Origin: Streptomyces sp. CG 926
GTDB lineage: Bacteria; Actinomycetota; Actinomycetes; Streptomycetales; Streptomycetaceae
Assembly: GCF_003148825.1 (NCBI RefSeq)
Contig: NZ_QGGZ01000007.1
Coordinates: forward strand, 124,001 to 188,000
Direction: 5' to 3'
DNA: 64,000 bases
Below the pieces are notes generated by a model. That model saw only the letters and a list, made by a program, of their open reading frames with translations, ran no database searches and was not told where the DNA came from. Every line of letters starts with the position of its first letter. The first letter of the stretch is position 1. The translations under genes were made by a program, and so were the position numbers. Shown one piece after another: positions 47,869 through 56,525 of this stretch.

Positions 47869-48030
47869 ACCCATGGTAGCGAGGGTTCGCCCACCCCGTT
47901 CCCCCAGCCTCCGCCGCACTCCGGCCCACCGGCCTCGGAGGCGAGGAGCCCCGCTCCCCGAGCCCCGCCGCGCGCTTCTCCGGGCCCGCGGGCGTTCGAG
48001 GCACCCCGTCGACCCCGCCGCGCGCCCCTC

Positions 48031-48247
48031 CACCCCCGCAGGCCTTCGAGGCGCCCTCTTTCACCCCCGCCGGCCTTCGAGGCGCCCTCCTTCACCCCCG
48101 CAGGCCTTCGAGGCGCCCTCCTTCACCCCCGCAGGCCTTCGAGGCGCTCTCTTTCAGCCCCGCCGGCGTTCGAGGCGCCCTCCTTCACCCCCGCAGGCCT
48201 TCGAGGCGCCCTCTTTCAGCCCCGCCGGCGTTTGAGGCGCGGGGGTC
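48031..48247. repeat. Seven tandem 31-bp repeats between relA and apt
   Basis: Units begin at 48031, 48062, 48093, 48124, 48155, 48186 and 48217, exactly 31 bp apart. The core is approximately CCCCGC(A/C)GGCCTTCGAGGC followed by GCCCTC(C/T)TT. A degenerate copy precedes them near 47985. The last unit runs into a GC-rich hairpin (around 48248-48263). The array fills most of the 539-bp gap between the relA start and the apt stop; I see no gene in it. Confidence 0.92.
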
Positions 48248-48283
48248 CGGGGGCGGCGCCCCCGGCAGCGGCGGCGCACACGA

Positions 48284-48323
48284 AAGCGGCGGGCACCCGG
48301 GACGTCCCGGATACCCGCCGCTT
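48284..48323 (-). terminator. apt terminator
   Basis: A 20-bp stem (48284-48303 with 48304-48323, loop from the central GACGTC). Two positions mismatch in DNA but form G-U pairs in the leftward transcript, indicating that it serves apt, whose stop is 14 bp away. Confidence 0.75.
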
Positions 48324-48336
48324 CGGCACAACAGGG

Positions 48337-48891
48337 TCAGACCACGATCAGCGCGTCCAGCGGAGCCTCGCCCAGCGCCTCGCCCAGCCGCAGGCGCCCC
48401 GGCAGGAACGACAGTTCCATCAGCACCGCCACGCCCGCGACCTCCGCCCCGGCCCGCCGGATCAGCGAGAGCGAGGCCTCCGCCGTACCACCGGTGGCCA
48501 GCACGTCGTCGATGACCATGACCCGGTCACCGGCCGCCAGGTCCTCGGCGTGGACCTCGATCTCCGCGGTGCCGTACTCCAGCTCGTACGACTGCGCCAG
48601 CGTCGCGCCCGGCAGCTTCCCGGCCTTGCGCACCGGCACGAAGCCGATCCCGGCCTGCACGGCGACGGGAGCCGCGAGGATGAACCCGCGCGCCTCCAGT
48701 CCGACGATCTTCGTCGCGCCGTACCGCCCGGCCAGCTCCACCAGCGTGTCCGTCAGCGCGGCGAACGCCTTGGGGTCCGCCAGCAGCGGGGTGATGTCCT
48801 TGAACATCACGCCCGGCTTCGGGTAGTCCGGCACGTCCTTGATCCGGCTGAGCAGCAGGTCCCGTACGTCCTCGGACAGCGGCCCGGTCAA
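48337..48891 (-). CDS. apt: Adenine phosphoribosyltransferase
   Basis: 184 aa from the TTG at 48889-48891, which overlaps the secF stop in TTGA. It salvages adenine to AMP. PRPP loop VMVIDDVLATGGTAEA, adenine-site segment KIVGLEARGFILAAPVAVQA, and VPVRKAGKLPGAT are visible. The secD-secF-apt-relA order is common in actinobacteria, and the coupling to secF is translational. Confidence 0.95.
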   Translation of the reverse strand: MTGPLSEDVRDLLLSRIKDVPDYPKPGVMFKDITPLLADPKAFAALTDTLVELAGRYGATKIVGLEARGFILAAPVAVQAGIGFVPVRKAGKLPGATLAQSYELEYGTAEIEVHAEDLAAGDRVMVIDDVLATGGTAEASLSLIRRAGAEVAGVAVLMELSFLPGRLRLGEALGEAPLDALIVV

Positions 48892-49943
48892 CGCCGCCGC
48901 CCCGACCGGCCCTGCGCCACGACCTGCGGCTCGTCCTCGGCCGCGTAGGCCTCGTCCGGTGACTCGCCCTTGGCCACCGCGGCCGCCCGCTTGGCGAGCA
49001 CCCGCTTCTTGAGCGCCTTCATCGCCGGCTCGCGCTCCTTGAGGTCCACGACCAGCGGGGTCGCGATGAAGATCGAGGAGTACGCACCGGCCGCGAGGCC
49101 GACGAACAGCGACAGCGAGATGTCGTTCAGCATGCCGGCGCCCAGGAAGCCGCCGCCGATGAACAGCAGCGCGGCGACCGGGAGGAGCGCCACGACCGTG
49201 GTGTTGATCGAACGGACCAGGGTGCCGTTGATGCTGCGGTTGGCGACCTCGCTGTACGTCCAGCGGGTCTGCTTGGTGATGTCCTTCGAGCCCTCCTTGA
49301 GACCGTCGAAGACGACGACGGTGTCGTAGAGGGAGTAACCGAGGATCGTCAGCAGACCGATGACCGTGCCCGGGGTGACCTCGAAGCCGACGAGCGCGTA
49401 CACGCCGACGGTGATCGTGAGGTCGTGGATAAGCGCGATCAGCGCCGCGACCGCCATCCGCCACTCGAAGGCGATGGCCAGGTAGATCACCACGAGGACC
49501 ATGAAGACGCCGAGACCGGTCCAGGCCTTGTTCGCGATCTGCTCGCCCCAGCTGGGGCCGACCAGGTCGGCGTTGATGGCGGCCTGGTCGACCTTGAGGT
49601 CGGTGGCGAGCTTCTTCTTCACGTCGGTGGCGGCGTCGGTGTCCACACCCGAGATCTGGATGCGCAGCCCGCCGGTACCGAGCTCCTGGACGATCGCGTC
49701 GTGGCCCGAGACCTTCTCCGCGGCCTCCGTCGCCGCGGCGACGGAGACGGACGTCTTCGGGGTGGTGAAGACGGCACCGCCCTTGAACTCGATGCCCATG
49801 TTGAGGCCCTGGACGGCCAGGGCGACGATCGCCGTGATGGTGATCAGGATGGAAACGCCGTACCAGAGAAAGCGCTTGCCGACGAAGTCGTAGCCGACCT
49901 CACCGCGGTACAGCTTGGCGCCGAGATCTCCCAGCTTCGACAT
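48888..49943 (-). CDS. secF: Protein translocase subunit SecF
   Basis: 351 aa, six transmembrane helices around a periplasmic loop. Helix 1 is FLWYGVSILITITAIVALAV, followed by GIEFKGGAVF. The conserved membrane core is YLAIAFEWRMAVAALIALIH, then TILGYSLYDTVVVFDGLKEG and RSINTTVVALLPVAALLFIG. With SecD it uses proton-motive force to pull exported proteins outward. It starts 3 bp after secD. Confidence 0.97.
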   Translation of the reverse strand: MSKLGDLGAKLYRGEVGYDFVGKRFLWYGVSILITITAIVALAVQGLNMGIEFKGGAVFTTPKTSVSVAAATEAAEKVSGHDAIVQELGTGGLRIQISGVDTDAATDVKKKLATDLKVDQAAINADLVGPSWGEQIANKAWTGLGVFMVLVVIYLAIAFEWRMAVAALIALIHDLTITVGVYALVGFEVTPGTVIGLLTILGYSLYDTVVVFDGLKEGSKDITKQTRWTYSEVANRSINGTLVRSINTTVVALLPVAALLFIGGGFLGAGMLNDISLSLFVGLAAGAYSSIFIATPLVVDLKEREPAMKALKKRVLAKRAAAVAKGESPDEAYAAEDEPQVVAQGRSGRRR

Positions 49944-49946
49944 CTC

Positions 49947-51734
49947 TCACGCCTCCTTTGCGTCGACGGGGGCGGGGGCGGAACCGGTGCGGCGGGACCG
50001 GCGCAGCGGAGGCTTGGCGCCCAGCCGCTTCGGGTCCAGCCCGGACCACGGGTGACCGCTGGAGAAGAACTTCGTACGCGCCACCAGGGTCATGACGGGC
50101 TTGGTGAAGAGGAACACCACGACCACGTCGAGCAGGGTGGTAAGACCCAGTGTGAAGGCGAAGCCCTGCACCTTGCCCACCGTGACGATGAACAGCACCG
50201 CGGCGGCGAGGAACGACACGAAGTCGGAGACCAGGATCGTGCGACGGGCGCGCGGCCAGGCGCGCTCGACGGCCGGACGCAGGGTGCGGCCCTCACGGAT
50301 CTCGTCCCGGATGCGTTCGAAGTACACGATGAACGAGTCCGCCGTGATACCGATCGCCACGATCGCGCCGCAGACCGCGGGCAGGTTCAGCGCGAAGCCG
50401 ATGCCCTTACCGAGCAGCGACATGATCGTGTAGGTCAGGATCGCGGAGACCATGAGGCTGACGATGGCGATGAACGCCAGGCCCCGGTAGTACGCCAGCA
50501 GGTAGATCACCACGAGGGCGAGGCCGATGGCGCCGGCGATCAGGCCGGCCTTCAGCTGCTCGCTGCCGAGCGCGGCGGTGACGGTGGTGACGCTGTCCTC
50601 GCTGAAGGAGAGCGGCAGGGCGCCGTACGAGAGCATGTTGCCCAGGTCCTGCGCGGACTGCTGGTTGAAGCCGCCCGAGATCTCGGCGTTGCCGCCGGTC
50701 AGCGCCTGGCTCACCGACGGGTCGGAGATGACCTTGCCGTCGAGCACGATCGCGAACTGGTTCTGCGGCATCTGCTTGGTGGCCAGCTCACCGGTGATCT
50801 TGGCGAACTTGTCGGCGCCCTTGTCGGTGAACTGCATGGTGACGATCCACTGGCCGCGCTGGGGGTCGATCTGCCCCTTGGCTTCCTTCACGTCCTGACC
50901 GTTGACCTGGGCCGGGCCGAGGACCCACTTGCCCCAGGCGTCGCCGCGCTGACCACAGGCGATCATCGGCTCCTCGGGCTTGGCGCCCTGGCCGGCGGCG
51001 GCGCGCTGCGCCGGGTCGTTGCAGTCCAGCGCCGCGAACTTGGCCTGGAGGGCCGCGGCGGCGGCCTCGTCACCGGTCGGCGCCGGCGCGGAGGCTGAGG
51101 GCGACGGAGCCTTGGTGTCGTCTGCCTTCTTCGACTCGCTCGCCGAGGGCGAGGGAGTGGGGGCGGCCGGGGCCTTGAGGGCCTCACTGAGCGCGCGGCC
51201 CTGGGAAGTGGCGCTGGACGACGGGGTGGCGGAGGGACTGGCCTTGCCGTCCCCGGCCTTGGGAGCCTCGGAGCCGCTCGCGGAGGGGCTCGGGCTCGGG
51301 GTGCCCTCGGGAGCGGCCGGGGAGCCGTCCGCGAAGGCGATGACCGGGCGGAAGTACAGCTGGGCGGTGGTACCGACCTGCTCGCGCGCCTGCTGCTCGT
51401 TCGTCCCCTTGGGGATGTTCACGATGATGTGGTCGCGGCCCTGGGTCTGGACCTCGGCCTCGGACACGCCGAGACCGTTGACGCGGCGGTCGATGATGCC
51501 GACCGCCGTGTTCATGTTGGTCTCGTTGATGGCGCTCTCTTTGCCGGGCTCGCTCTTGGCCTTGAGCGTGATGCTCGTGCCGCCGGCGAGGTCGATGCCC
51601 AGCCTGGGAGTCGTCTGCTTCGAGAGGAACATCCCCGCGGTGAGCGCCACCATCGCGATCAGGATGATCGCCAGGGCGCGCCCCGGCCTCCCCTGAGCCC
51701 CCGTGGGCCGCCGGCCCTTCTTCGGTGCTGCCAC
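49947..51734 (-). CDS. secD: Protein translocase subunit SecD
   Basis: 595 aa, GTG start at 51732. Helix 1 (LAIILIAMVALTAGMFLS) precedes the P1 head region and the conserved LGIDLAGGTSITL. An Ala/Ser/Pro-rich insertion at about 137-228 (TPSPSPSASGSEAPKAGDGK and more) splits the extracytoplasmic domain and is probably a flexible linker. The C-terminal membrane domain has YYRGLAFIAIVSLMVSAILT, ADSFIVYFERIRDEIREG and the last helices. It is paired with secF. Confidence 0.97.
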   Translation of the reverse strand: MAAPKKGRRPTGAQGRPGRALAIILIAMVALTAGMFLSKQTTPRLGIDLAGGTSITLKAKSEPGKESAINETNMNTAVGIIDRRVNGLGVSEAEVQTQGRDHIIVNIPKGTNEQQAREQVGTTAQLYFRPVIAFADGSPAAPEGTPSPSPSASGSEAPKAGDGKASPSATPSSSATSQGRALSEALKAPAAPTPSPSASESKKADDTKAPSPSASAPAPTGDEAAAAALQAKFAALDCNDPAQRAAAGQGAKPEEPMIACGQRGDAWGKWVLGPAQVNGQDVKEAKGQIDPQRGQWIVTMQFTDKGADKFAKITGELATKQMPQNQFAIVLDGKVISDPSVSQALTGGNAEISGGFNQQSAQDLGNMLSYGALPLSFSEDSVTTVTAALGSEQLKAGLIAGAIGLALVVIYLLAYYRGLAFIAIVSLMVSAILTYTIMSLLGKGIGFALNLPAVCGAIVAIGITADSFIVYFERIRDEIREGRTLRPAVERAWPRARRTILVSDFVSFLAAAVLFIVTVGKVQGFAFTLGLTTLLDVVVVFLFTKPVMTLVARTKFFSSGHPWSGLDPKRLGAKPPLRRSRRTGSAPAPVDAKEA

Positions 51735-51836
51735 CTTGTCGTTTCTCCCTGTCCAACCGTCCCGCGCCGGGTCAGCGCGGGGACGGCCACGAAATGTGTG
51801 GTGGGGACCCCTGCCCCCCGCAGAAGTGTCACAGAC

Positions 51837-51878
51837 GGGGACCGTGCGGGTCGCCGGTCGGGCGCCTCCACGGTCCCC
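51837..51878 (-). terminator. Hairpin between yajC and secD
   Basis: GGGGACCGTG (51837-51846) pairs perfectly with CACGGTCCCC (51869-51878), 9 bp past the yajC stop codon. A second imperfect stem lies at about 51762-51787. Together they suggest that yajC transcription ends or is attenuated before secDF. Confidence 0.5.
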
Positions 51879-51887
51879 CGCCGAGCG

Positions 51888-52364
51888 TTACTTCGCGCCG
51901 GTCTCGCCGTCGGACTTGCCGTCCTTGGGCTCGTCGTCGCCCTTGGGCGCGTCCTCGTCCTTCTTGCCCAGGTCGAGCCCCGGAGCCTCGTCCTCGTCCT
52001 TGGTGAGGTCGGCCTTCGGAGCCTCGGTCAGCGAAGAGGCGTCGTCCGGGACGACCGGCGTGTCGGTCGGCTCGTCGTCGCTGATGCCGTGGACGATGCG
52101 GTTGTACTCCGCGTCCTCCAGAACGGCACCGATGGAGTTCTTCGCGAAGATCGCGTGGACGCCGGGGGCCAGCTCGAGAGTGACCGTGTCGTCACCGATC
52201 TCCTTCACCGTGGCGTACATGCCGCCGATGGTGCGGACCCCGGTGCCGGGCGCCATGTGGTCGCGCATCTGCGCGGCTGCCTGCTGCTTCTTCTTCGCGG
52301 AGCGGGTCATCAGGAACATCGCCCCGATGAGCACGATGAACGGGAGGAGTGTCACGAGATTCAC
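51888..52364 (-). CDS. yajC: Preprotein translocase subunit YajC
   Basis: 158 aa, GTG start at 52362. A single N-terminal transmembrane helix (VTLLPFIVLIGAMFLMTRSA) and the YajC core (AAQMRDHMAPGTGVRTIGGM, YATVKEIGDDTVTLELAPGV) are followed by a long acidic tail (about 95-158). It associates with SecDF. It is about 150 bp from secD with hairpins between, so the coupling may be loose. Confidence 0.94.
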   Translation of the reverse strand: MNLVTLLPFIVLIGAMFLMTRSAKKKQQAAAQMRDHMAPGTGVRTIGGMYATVKEIGDDTVTLELAPGVHAIFAKNSIGAVLEDAEYNRIVHGISDDEPTDTPVVPDDASSLTEAPKADLTKDEDEAPGLDLGKKDEDAPKGDDEPKDGKSDGETGAK

Positions 52365-52426
52365 GGGACGGAGATCCTTCGCACGACCGCACGCGGACGG
52401 CGGCCTTTTCTACGGGGGTGGGCACA

Positions 52427-52443
52427 CCGACCCGAAGGGTCGG
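52427..52443 (-). terminator. Weak hairpin after ruvB
   Basis: CCGACCC/GGGTCGG with a GAA triloop, 86 bp past the ruvB stop. It is short and lacks a U-tract, so it may be only part of the ruvB 3' end. Confidence 0.3.
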
Positions 52444-52529
52444 CATCGGCGGAGTCTAGGCGAGTCCGCACCGATGGAACAACGCCCAGCATGGCACCGC
52501 AGTTCCTGAGGGGTCGAACCTCCGCGCCG

Positions 52530-53591
52530 TCAGGCCCCGAACAAGCCCTGTTGTCCGCTTGATCCACTCCCGCCGTGCTGCGGCGGTACGAGTCCCAGGT
52601 GGGCCCATGCGGCAGGCGTCGCCACCCGTCCCCTGGGCGTACGCGCGAGCAGCCCCTCGCGGACCAGGAACGGCTCCGCGACCTCCTCGACGGTCTCCCG
52701 CTCCTCACCGACGGCCACGGCGAGGGTGGACAGGCCCACGGGCCCGCCGCCGAACAGCTTGAGCAGTGCTTCGAGAACGGCGCGATCCAGTCGGTCGAGG
52801 CCGCGCCCGTCCACCTCGTACACCTGAAGGGCGGTACCGGCCACCTGGCGGTTGATCACACCGTCGGCCCGGACCTGGGCGTAGTCCCGGACGCGGCGCA
52901 GCAGGCGGTTGGCGATGCGCGGGGTGCCGCGGGAGCGCCCGGCGATCTCGGCGGCGCCGGCGGTGTCGATCTCCACGTCGAGGAGACGGGCGGAGCGGTG
53001 GATGACACGCTCCAGCTCCTCGGGGGCGTAGAACTCCATGTGCCCGGTGAAGCCGAAGCGGTCCCGCAGGGGCGGGGGCAGCAGTCCGGCCCGGGTGGTG
53101 GCGCCGACCAGGGTGAAGGGCGGCAGCTCCAGCGGGATCGCGGTGGCCCCGGGACCCTTGCCGACGATCACGTCGACGCGGAAGTCCTCCATGGCCATGT
53201 AGAGCATCTCCTCGGCGGGCCGGGACATGCGGTGGATCTCGTCGAGGAAGAGGACCTCGCCCTCCTGGAGGGAGGAGAGGATCGCGGCGAGGTCGCCGGC
53301 GTGCTGGATGGCGGGGCCGGAGGTGATGCGGATGGGCGCGCCCATCTCGGCCGCGATGATCATGGACAGGGTGGTCTTGCCGAGGCCGGGCGCGCCGGAG
53401 AGCAGGACGTGGTCGGCGGTGGCTCCGCGCTGGCGGGCCGCCTTGAGGACGAGATCCAGCTGCTGGCGGACCTTCTCCTGGCCGACGAACTCCCCGAGGT
53501 CCTTCGGCCGCAGCGCCGCCTCGACGGCGGTGTCCTCGCCGTCGGCGGCGGCCGCCACGATCCGGTCGTCGCTCTCGTCTTCCCAGTTCAC
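52530..53591 (-). CDS. ruvB: Holliday junction branch migration ATPase RuvB
   Basis: 353 aa from the GTG at 53589-53591 (VNWEDESDDR). AAA+ motor: Walker A SGAPGLGKTTLS, Walker B VLFLDEIHRMSRPAEE, sensor 1 VGATTRAGLLPPPLRDRFG, and a C-terminal winged helix (LLARTPRGRVATPAAWAHLG). The upstream open frame runs into repeat DNA and is not coding. A 226-bp gap with repeats separates it from ruvA, an unusual break in the ruvCAB set. Confidence 0.97.
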   Translation of the reverse strand: MNWEDESDDRIVAAAADGEDTAVEAALRPKDLGEFVGQEKVRQQLDLVLKAARQRGATADHVLLSGAPGLGKTTLSMIIAAEMGAPIRITSGPAIQHAGDLAAILSSLQEGEVLFLDEIHRMSRPAEEMLYMAMEDFRVDVIVGKGPGATAIPLELPPFTLVGATTRAGLLPPPLRDRFGFTGHMEFYAPEELERVIHRSARLLDVEIDTAGAAEIAGRSRGTPRIANRLLRRVRDYAQVRADGVINRQVAGTALQVYEVDGRGLDRLDRAVLEALLKLFGGGPVGLSTLAVAVGEERETVEEVAEPFLVREGLLARTPRGRVATPAAWAHLGLVPPQHGGSGSSGQQGLFGA

Positions 53592-53630
53592 GCTGTCAGT
53601 CTGCCTTCTCGGTTCGTACGGTGGTCTGTC

Positions 53631-53801
53631 GCCCGGGGCGGAGCCCCGACCCTGCGGCCCCGCGGGCCTCCACAACCCGGAGCCCGCCGCCGAGCCCCGA
53701 CCCGCCAGCCCCCGGCGTTCGAGGCGCGGGGTCCGGGGCCGAGCCCCGATCCTTCAGCCCCGCCGGCGTTCGAGGCGCGGGGTCCGGGGCCGAGCCACGG
53801 G
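53631..53801. repeat. GC-rich repeat elements between ruvA and ruvB
   Basis: Two nearly identical copies start at 53706 and 53755 (49-bp spacing), sharing CCGGCGTTCGAGGCGCGGGG then TCCGGGGCCGAGCC, with a degenerate third copy from 53631. Each ends in a GGGGC/GCCCC hairpin. The core CAGCCCCGCCGGCGTT is the same as in the last units of the relA-apt array, so the two loci share one repeat family. No gene was seen in 53592-53817. Confidence 0.85.
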
Positions 53802-53817
53802 AGGCCGGGCGGCACGG

Positions 53818-54450
53818 CTAGCGGGCGCGGTTCAGGGACTGCAGGGCGGCTCGCAGCAGCTGCGGAACCGGGGCCGAACCGCCGGCGGCAATGGCGGCCT
53901 CGGCCTGCGGAGTCACCGCCGCCACCGCGTCCTCCGCGTCGCGCGAGGCGTACCCGAGGCCGATCAGGGCGGCGGACAGCTGCTCGGTCCAGGGGGCGGG
54001 CCCGGTGGCCGCGGCCCGCTGGGCGCCCACGAGGCCGCTGCTGCCCAGCGGGGCGCCCAGCTTGCCCTTCAGTTCGAGGAGTAGTTTCTGCGCGCCCTTC
54101 TTGCCGATGCCCGGCACCGCCACCAGCGCCTTCTCGTCACCGGTGGAGACGGCCAGCCGCAGCGCGTCGGGGCTGTGCACGCCGAGCATCGCCTGGGCGA
54201 GCCGCGGCCCGACCCCGCTGGCGGTCTGCAGGATCTCGAAGACCTGCCGTTCGTCGTCGTCGGCGAAGCCGTACAGGGTCAGCGAGTCCTCACGGACGAC
54301 CAGGGAGGTGGCCAGCCGGGCCGTCTCCCCCATCCGCAGGCCCGAGATGGTGGCGGGCGTGCACTGCACGGCCATGCCCACTCCCCCGACCTCGATCACG
54401 GCAAGGGTGGGGGCGAGTGCGGCGACGGGGCCGCTCACGAAGGCGATCAT
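53818..54450 (-). CDS. ruvA: Holliday junction DNA-binding protein RuvA
   Basis: 210 aa from the ATG at 54448-54450. OB-fold domain I (MIAFVSGPVAALAPTLAVIE), helix-hairpin-helix domain II (ASGVGPRLAQAMLG, AVPGIGKKGAQKLLLELKG), and domain III (LIGLGYASRDAEDAVAAV), which touches RuvB. The start overlaps the ruvC stop in ATGA. Confidence 0.96.
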   Translation of the reverse strand: MIAFVSGPVAALAPTLAVIEVGGVGMAVQCTPATISGLRMGETARLATSLVVREDSLTLYGFADDDERQVFEILQTASGVGPRLAQAMLGVHSPDALRLAVSTGDEKALVAVPGIGKKGAQKLLLELKGKLGAPLGSSGLVGAQRAAATGPAPWTEQLSAALIGLGYASRDAEDAVAAVTPQAEAAIAAGGSAPVPQLLRAALQSLNRAR

Positions 54451-54977
54451 CGGGTACGGCCTTTCGAGGCGTGCAGGGCGACCGCCTGCTGGAGGCGGTT
54501 CTGGGCGGGGGCCCGCCAGATGTGACAGATGGCCAGGGCGAGGGCGTCGGCGGCGTCCGCCGGCTTGGGCGGCGCGTCCAGTCGGAGCAACCGGGTGACC
54601 ATCGCACCGATCTGGGCCTTGTCGGCCCGGCCGCTGCCGGTGACGGCGGCCTTGACCTCGCTGGGGGTGTGCAGGGCGACCGGTATCCCGCGGCGGGCGG
54701 CGCACAGCATCGCGACGGCGCTCGCCTGGGCGGTGCCCATCACGGTGCTGACGTTGTGCTGGCTGAACACCCGCTCCACGGCGACCACTTCGGGCCGGTG
54801 CGCGTCGAGCCATTCCTCGATGCCCTGCTCGATGGCGACGAGCCGGAGGCCCAACTCGGCGTCCGCGGGCGTCCGTACGACCCCCACACCGATCATGGTC
54901 AGGGGGCGGCCGGCCACCCCCTCGACCACGCCGACACCACATCGCGTCAGCCCCGGGTCAACGCCCAGTACCCGCAC
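54447..54977 (-). CDS. ruvC: Holliday junction resolvase RuvC
   Basis: 176 aa from the GTG at 54975-54977 (VRVLGVDPGLTRCGVGVV). RNase H-like active site: D7, the glutamate in VAVERVFSQHN, and the C-terminal acidic pair in ADAADALALAICH. It cuts four-way junctions delivered by RuvAB. The further upstream frame is not protein-like. yebC lies 129 bp upstream, with a terminator between. Confidence 0.96.
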   Translation of the reverse strand: MRVLGVDPGLTRCGVGVVEGVAGRPLTMIGVGVVRTPADAELGLRLVAIEQGIEEWLDAHRPEVVAVERVFSQHNVSTVMGTAQASAVAMLCAARRGIPVALHTPSEVKAAVTGSGRADKAQIGAMVTRLLRLDAPPKPADAADALALAICHIWRAPAQNRLQQAVALHASKGRTR

Positions 54978-55041
54978 CCGTGCCCCCTTCTTCGCTCTCC
55001 TGTACGTGCAGCTTCGCAGGTTATCGGGTGGCACTGACAAA

Positions 55042-55080
55042 GCAGCGGGCCGCCGGGGTGTGTCCCCGTCGGCCCGCTGC
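55042..55080 (-). terminator. yebC terminator
   Basis: An 11-bp outer stem (55042-55052 with 55070-55080) with an inner GGGG/CCCC stem, 26 bp past the yebC stop codon. Confidence 0.75.
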
Positions 55081-55106
55081 CCGATGCTGTGCGTGGTGGG
55101 CGCCGG

Positions 55107-55859
55107 TCAGGCGTCGACCTTCTCCATGACCTCGTCCGAGACGTCGAAGTTGGCGAAGACGTTCTGCACGTCGTCGCTGTCCTCCAGCGCGTCGATCAGC
55201 TTGAAGATCTTGCGCGCGCCCTCTTCGTCCAGCTCGACCTGCATGGTCGGCAGGAAGTTGGAGTCGGCCGAGTCGTAGTCGATGCCGGCCGCCTGGAGCG
55301 CGGTACGGACCGCGACCATGTCGGTGGCCTCGCTGATGATCTCGAAGCTCTCGCCGAGGTCGTTGACCTCTTCGGCGCCCGCGTCGAGCACCGTCTCCAG
55401 CACGTCGTCCTCGGAGAGCTCACCCTTGGGCAGCAGGACGACACCCTTGCGGTTGAACAGGTACGAGACCGAGCCCGGGTCGGCCATCGAACCGCCGTTG
55501 CGGGTCATGGCGACACGCACGTCGGACGCGGCACGGTTTCGGTTGTCGGTGAGGCACTCGATGAGCACCGCGACGCCGTTCGGACCGTAGCCTTCGTACA
55601 TGATCGTCTCGTAGTCGGCGCCGCCGGCCTCGAGGCCGCCGCCGCGCTTGACCGCGGAGTCGATGTTCTTGTTCGGGACCGAGCTCTTCTTGGCCTTCTG
55701 GATGGCGTCGAAGAGCGTCGGGTTGCCATCGATGTCGGCGCCGCCCATACGGGCCGCGACCTCGATGTTCTTGATCAGCTTCGCGAAGAGCTTGCCGCGC
55801 TTGGCGTCAACCACGGCCTTCTTGTGCTTCGTCGTAGCCCATTTAGAGTGGCCGGACAT
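55107..55859 (-). CDS. yebC: YebC/PmpR family protein
   Basis: A 250-aa, three-domain protein beginning MSGHSKWATTKHKKAVVDAK, the diagnostic start, with GGGLEAGGADYETIMYEGYG and KGVVLLPKGELSEDDVLET. The family is annotated as transcriptional regulators, and recent work links members to translation of proline-rich motifs. It is placed before ruvC, as in very many bacteria, and 57 bp from pdxT. Confidence 0.95.
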   Translation of the reverse strand: MSGHSKWATTKHKKAVVDAKRGKLFAKLIKNIEVAARMGGADIDGNPTLFDAIQKAKKSSVPNKNIDSAVKRGGGLEAGGADYETIMYEGYGPNGVAVLIECLTDNRNRAASDVRVAMTRNGGSMADPGSVSYLFNRKGVVLLPKGELSEDDVLETVLDAGAEEVNDLGESFEIISEATDMVAVRTALQAAGIDYDSADSNFLPTMQVELDEEGARKIFKLIDALEDSDDVQNVFANFDVSDEVMEKVDA

Positions 55860-55916
55860 CTGCCTGTCTCCTTCGCGTCACCAACAGTGTTCGTCTCCGA
55901 TCCTACCGGGAGCCCG

Positions 55917-56519
55917 TTACAGCCCCGCGCGCACCATGTCGACGAAGTACGCGTGAACGCGGTCGTCCCCGGTCAGCTCGGGATGGAACGAGGTGGCGAG
56001 GACGTTGCCCTGCCGCACGGCGACGGTGTGGCCGTCGTACGTGGCGAGCACCTCGGCGGCGGCGCCGACGGACTCGACCCAGGGGGCGCGGATGAAGACG
56101 CCCTCGACCGGGCCGCCCGCTATGCCCGCGAAGTCGACCTTCGCCTCGAAGGACTCGTTCTGGCGGCCGAAGGCGTTGCGGCGGACGATCATGTCGATGC
56201 CGCCCAGGGTCTCCTGGTCCTCACGGCCGTCCAGGAGCTTGTCCGCCAGCATGATCATGCCGGCGCAGGTGCCGTACACGGGCATACCGGCCGCCACGCG
56301 CTCGCGCAGCGGCTCCAGCATGCCGAAGAGCACGGCGAGCTTCGACATGGTGGTGGACTCGCCGCCGGGGATCACCAGGGCGTCGACCTCGGCGAGCTCC
56401 TCGGGACGCCGGATCGGCCTGGCCACGGCGTCCGCCGCGGCCAGGGCGATCAGGTGCTCCCGTACGTCGCCCTGGAGGGCGAGTACCCCGATGACGGGGT
56501 TCACGGGGGTGTTCGTCAT
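55917..56519 (-). CDS. pdxT: Pyridoxal 5'-phosphate synthase glutaminase subunit
   Basis: A 200-aa class I amidotransferase. Catalytic triad C85 (YGTCAGMI), H179 and E181 (FHPELTGD); oxyanion-loop region VIPGGESTTMSK. It supplies ammonia to PdxS within the PLP synthase complex. It starts 6 bp after pdxS. Confidence 0.97.
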   Translation of the reverse strand: MTNTPVNPVIGVLALQGDVREHLIALAAADAVARPIRRPEELAEVDALVIPGGESTTMSKLAVLFGMLEPLRERVAAGMPVYGTCAGMIMLADKLLDGREDQETLGGIDMIVRRNAFGRQNESFEAKVDFAGIAGGPVEGVFIRAPWVESVGAAAEVLATYDGHTVAVRQGNVLATSFHPELTGDDRVHAYFVDMVRAGL

Positions 56520-56525
56520 GACCGA

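Noticed and set aside
48031..48247. CRISPR array
   Set aside because: Units are contiguous with no spacers, unit length equals period, and no cas genes are nearby.
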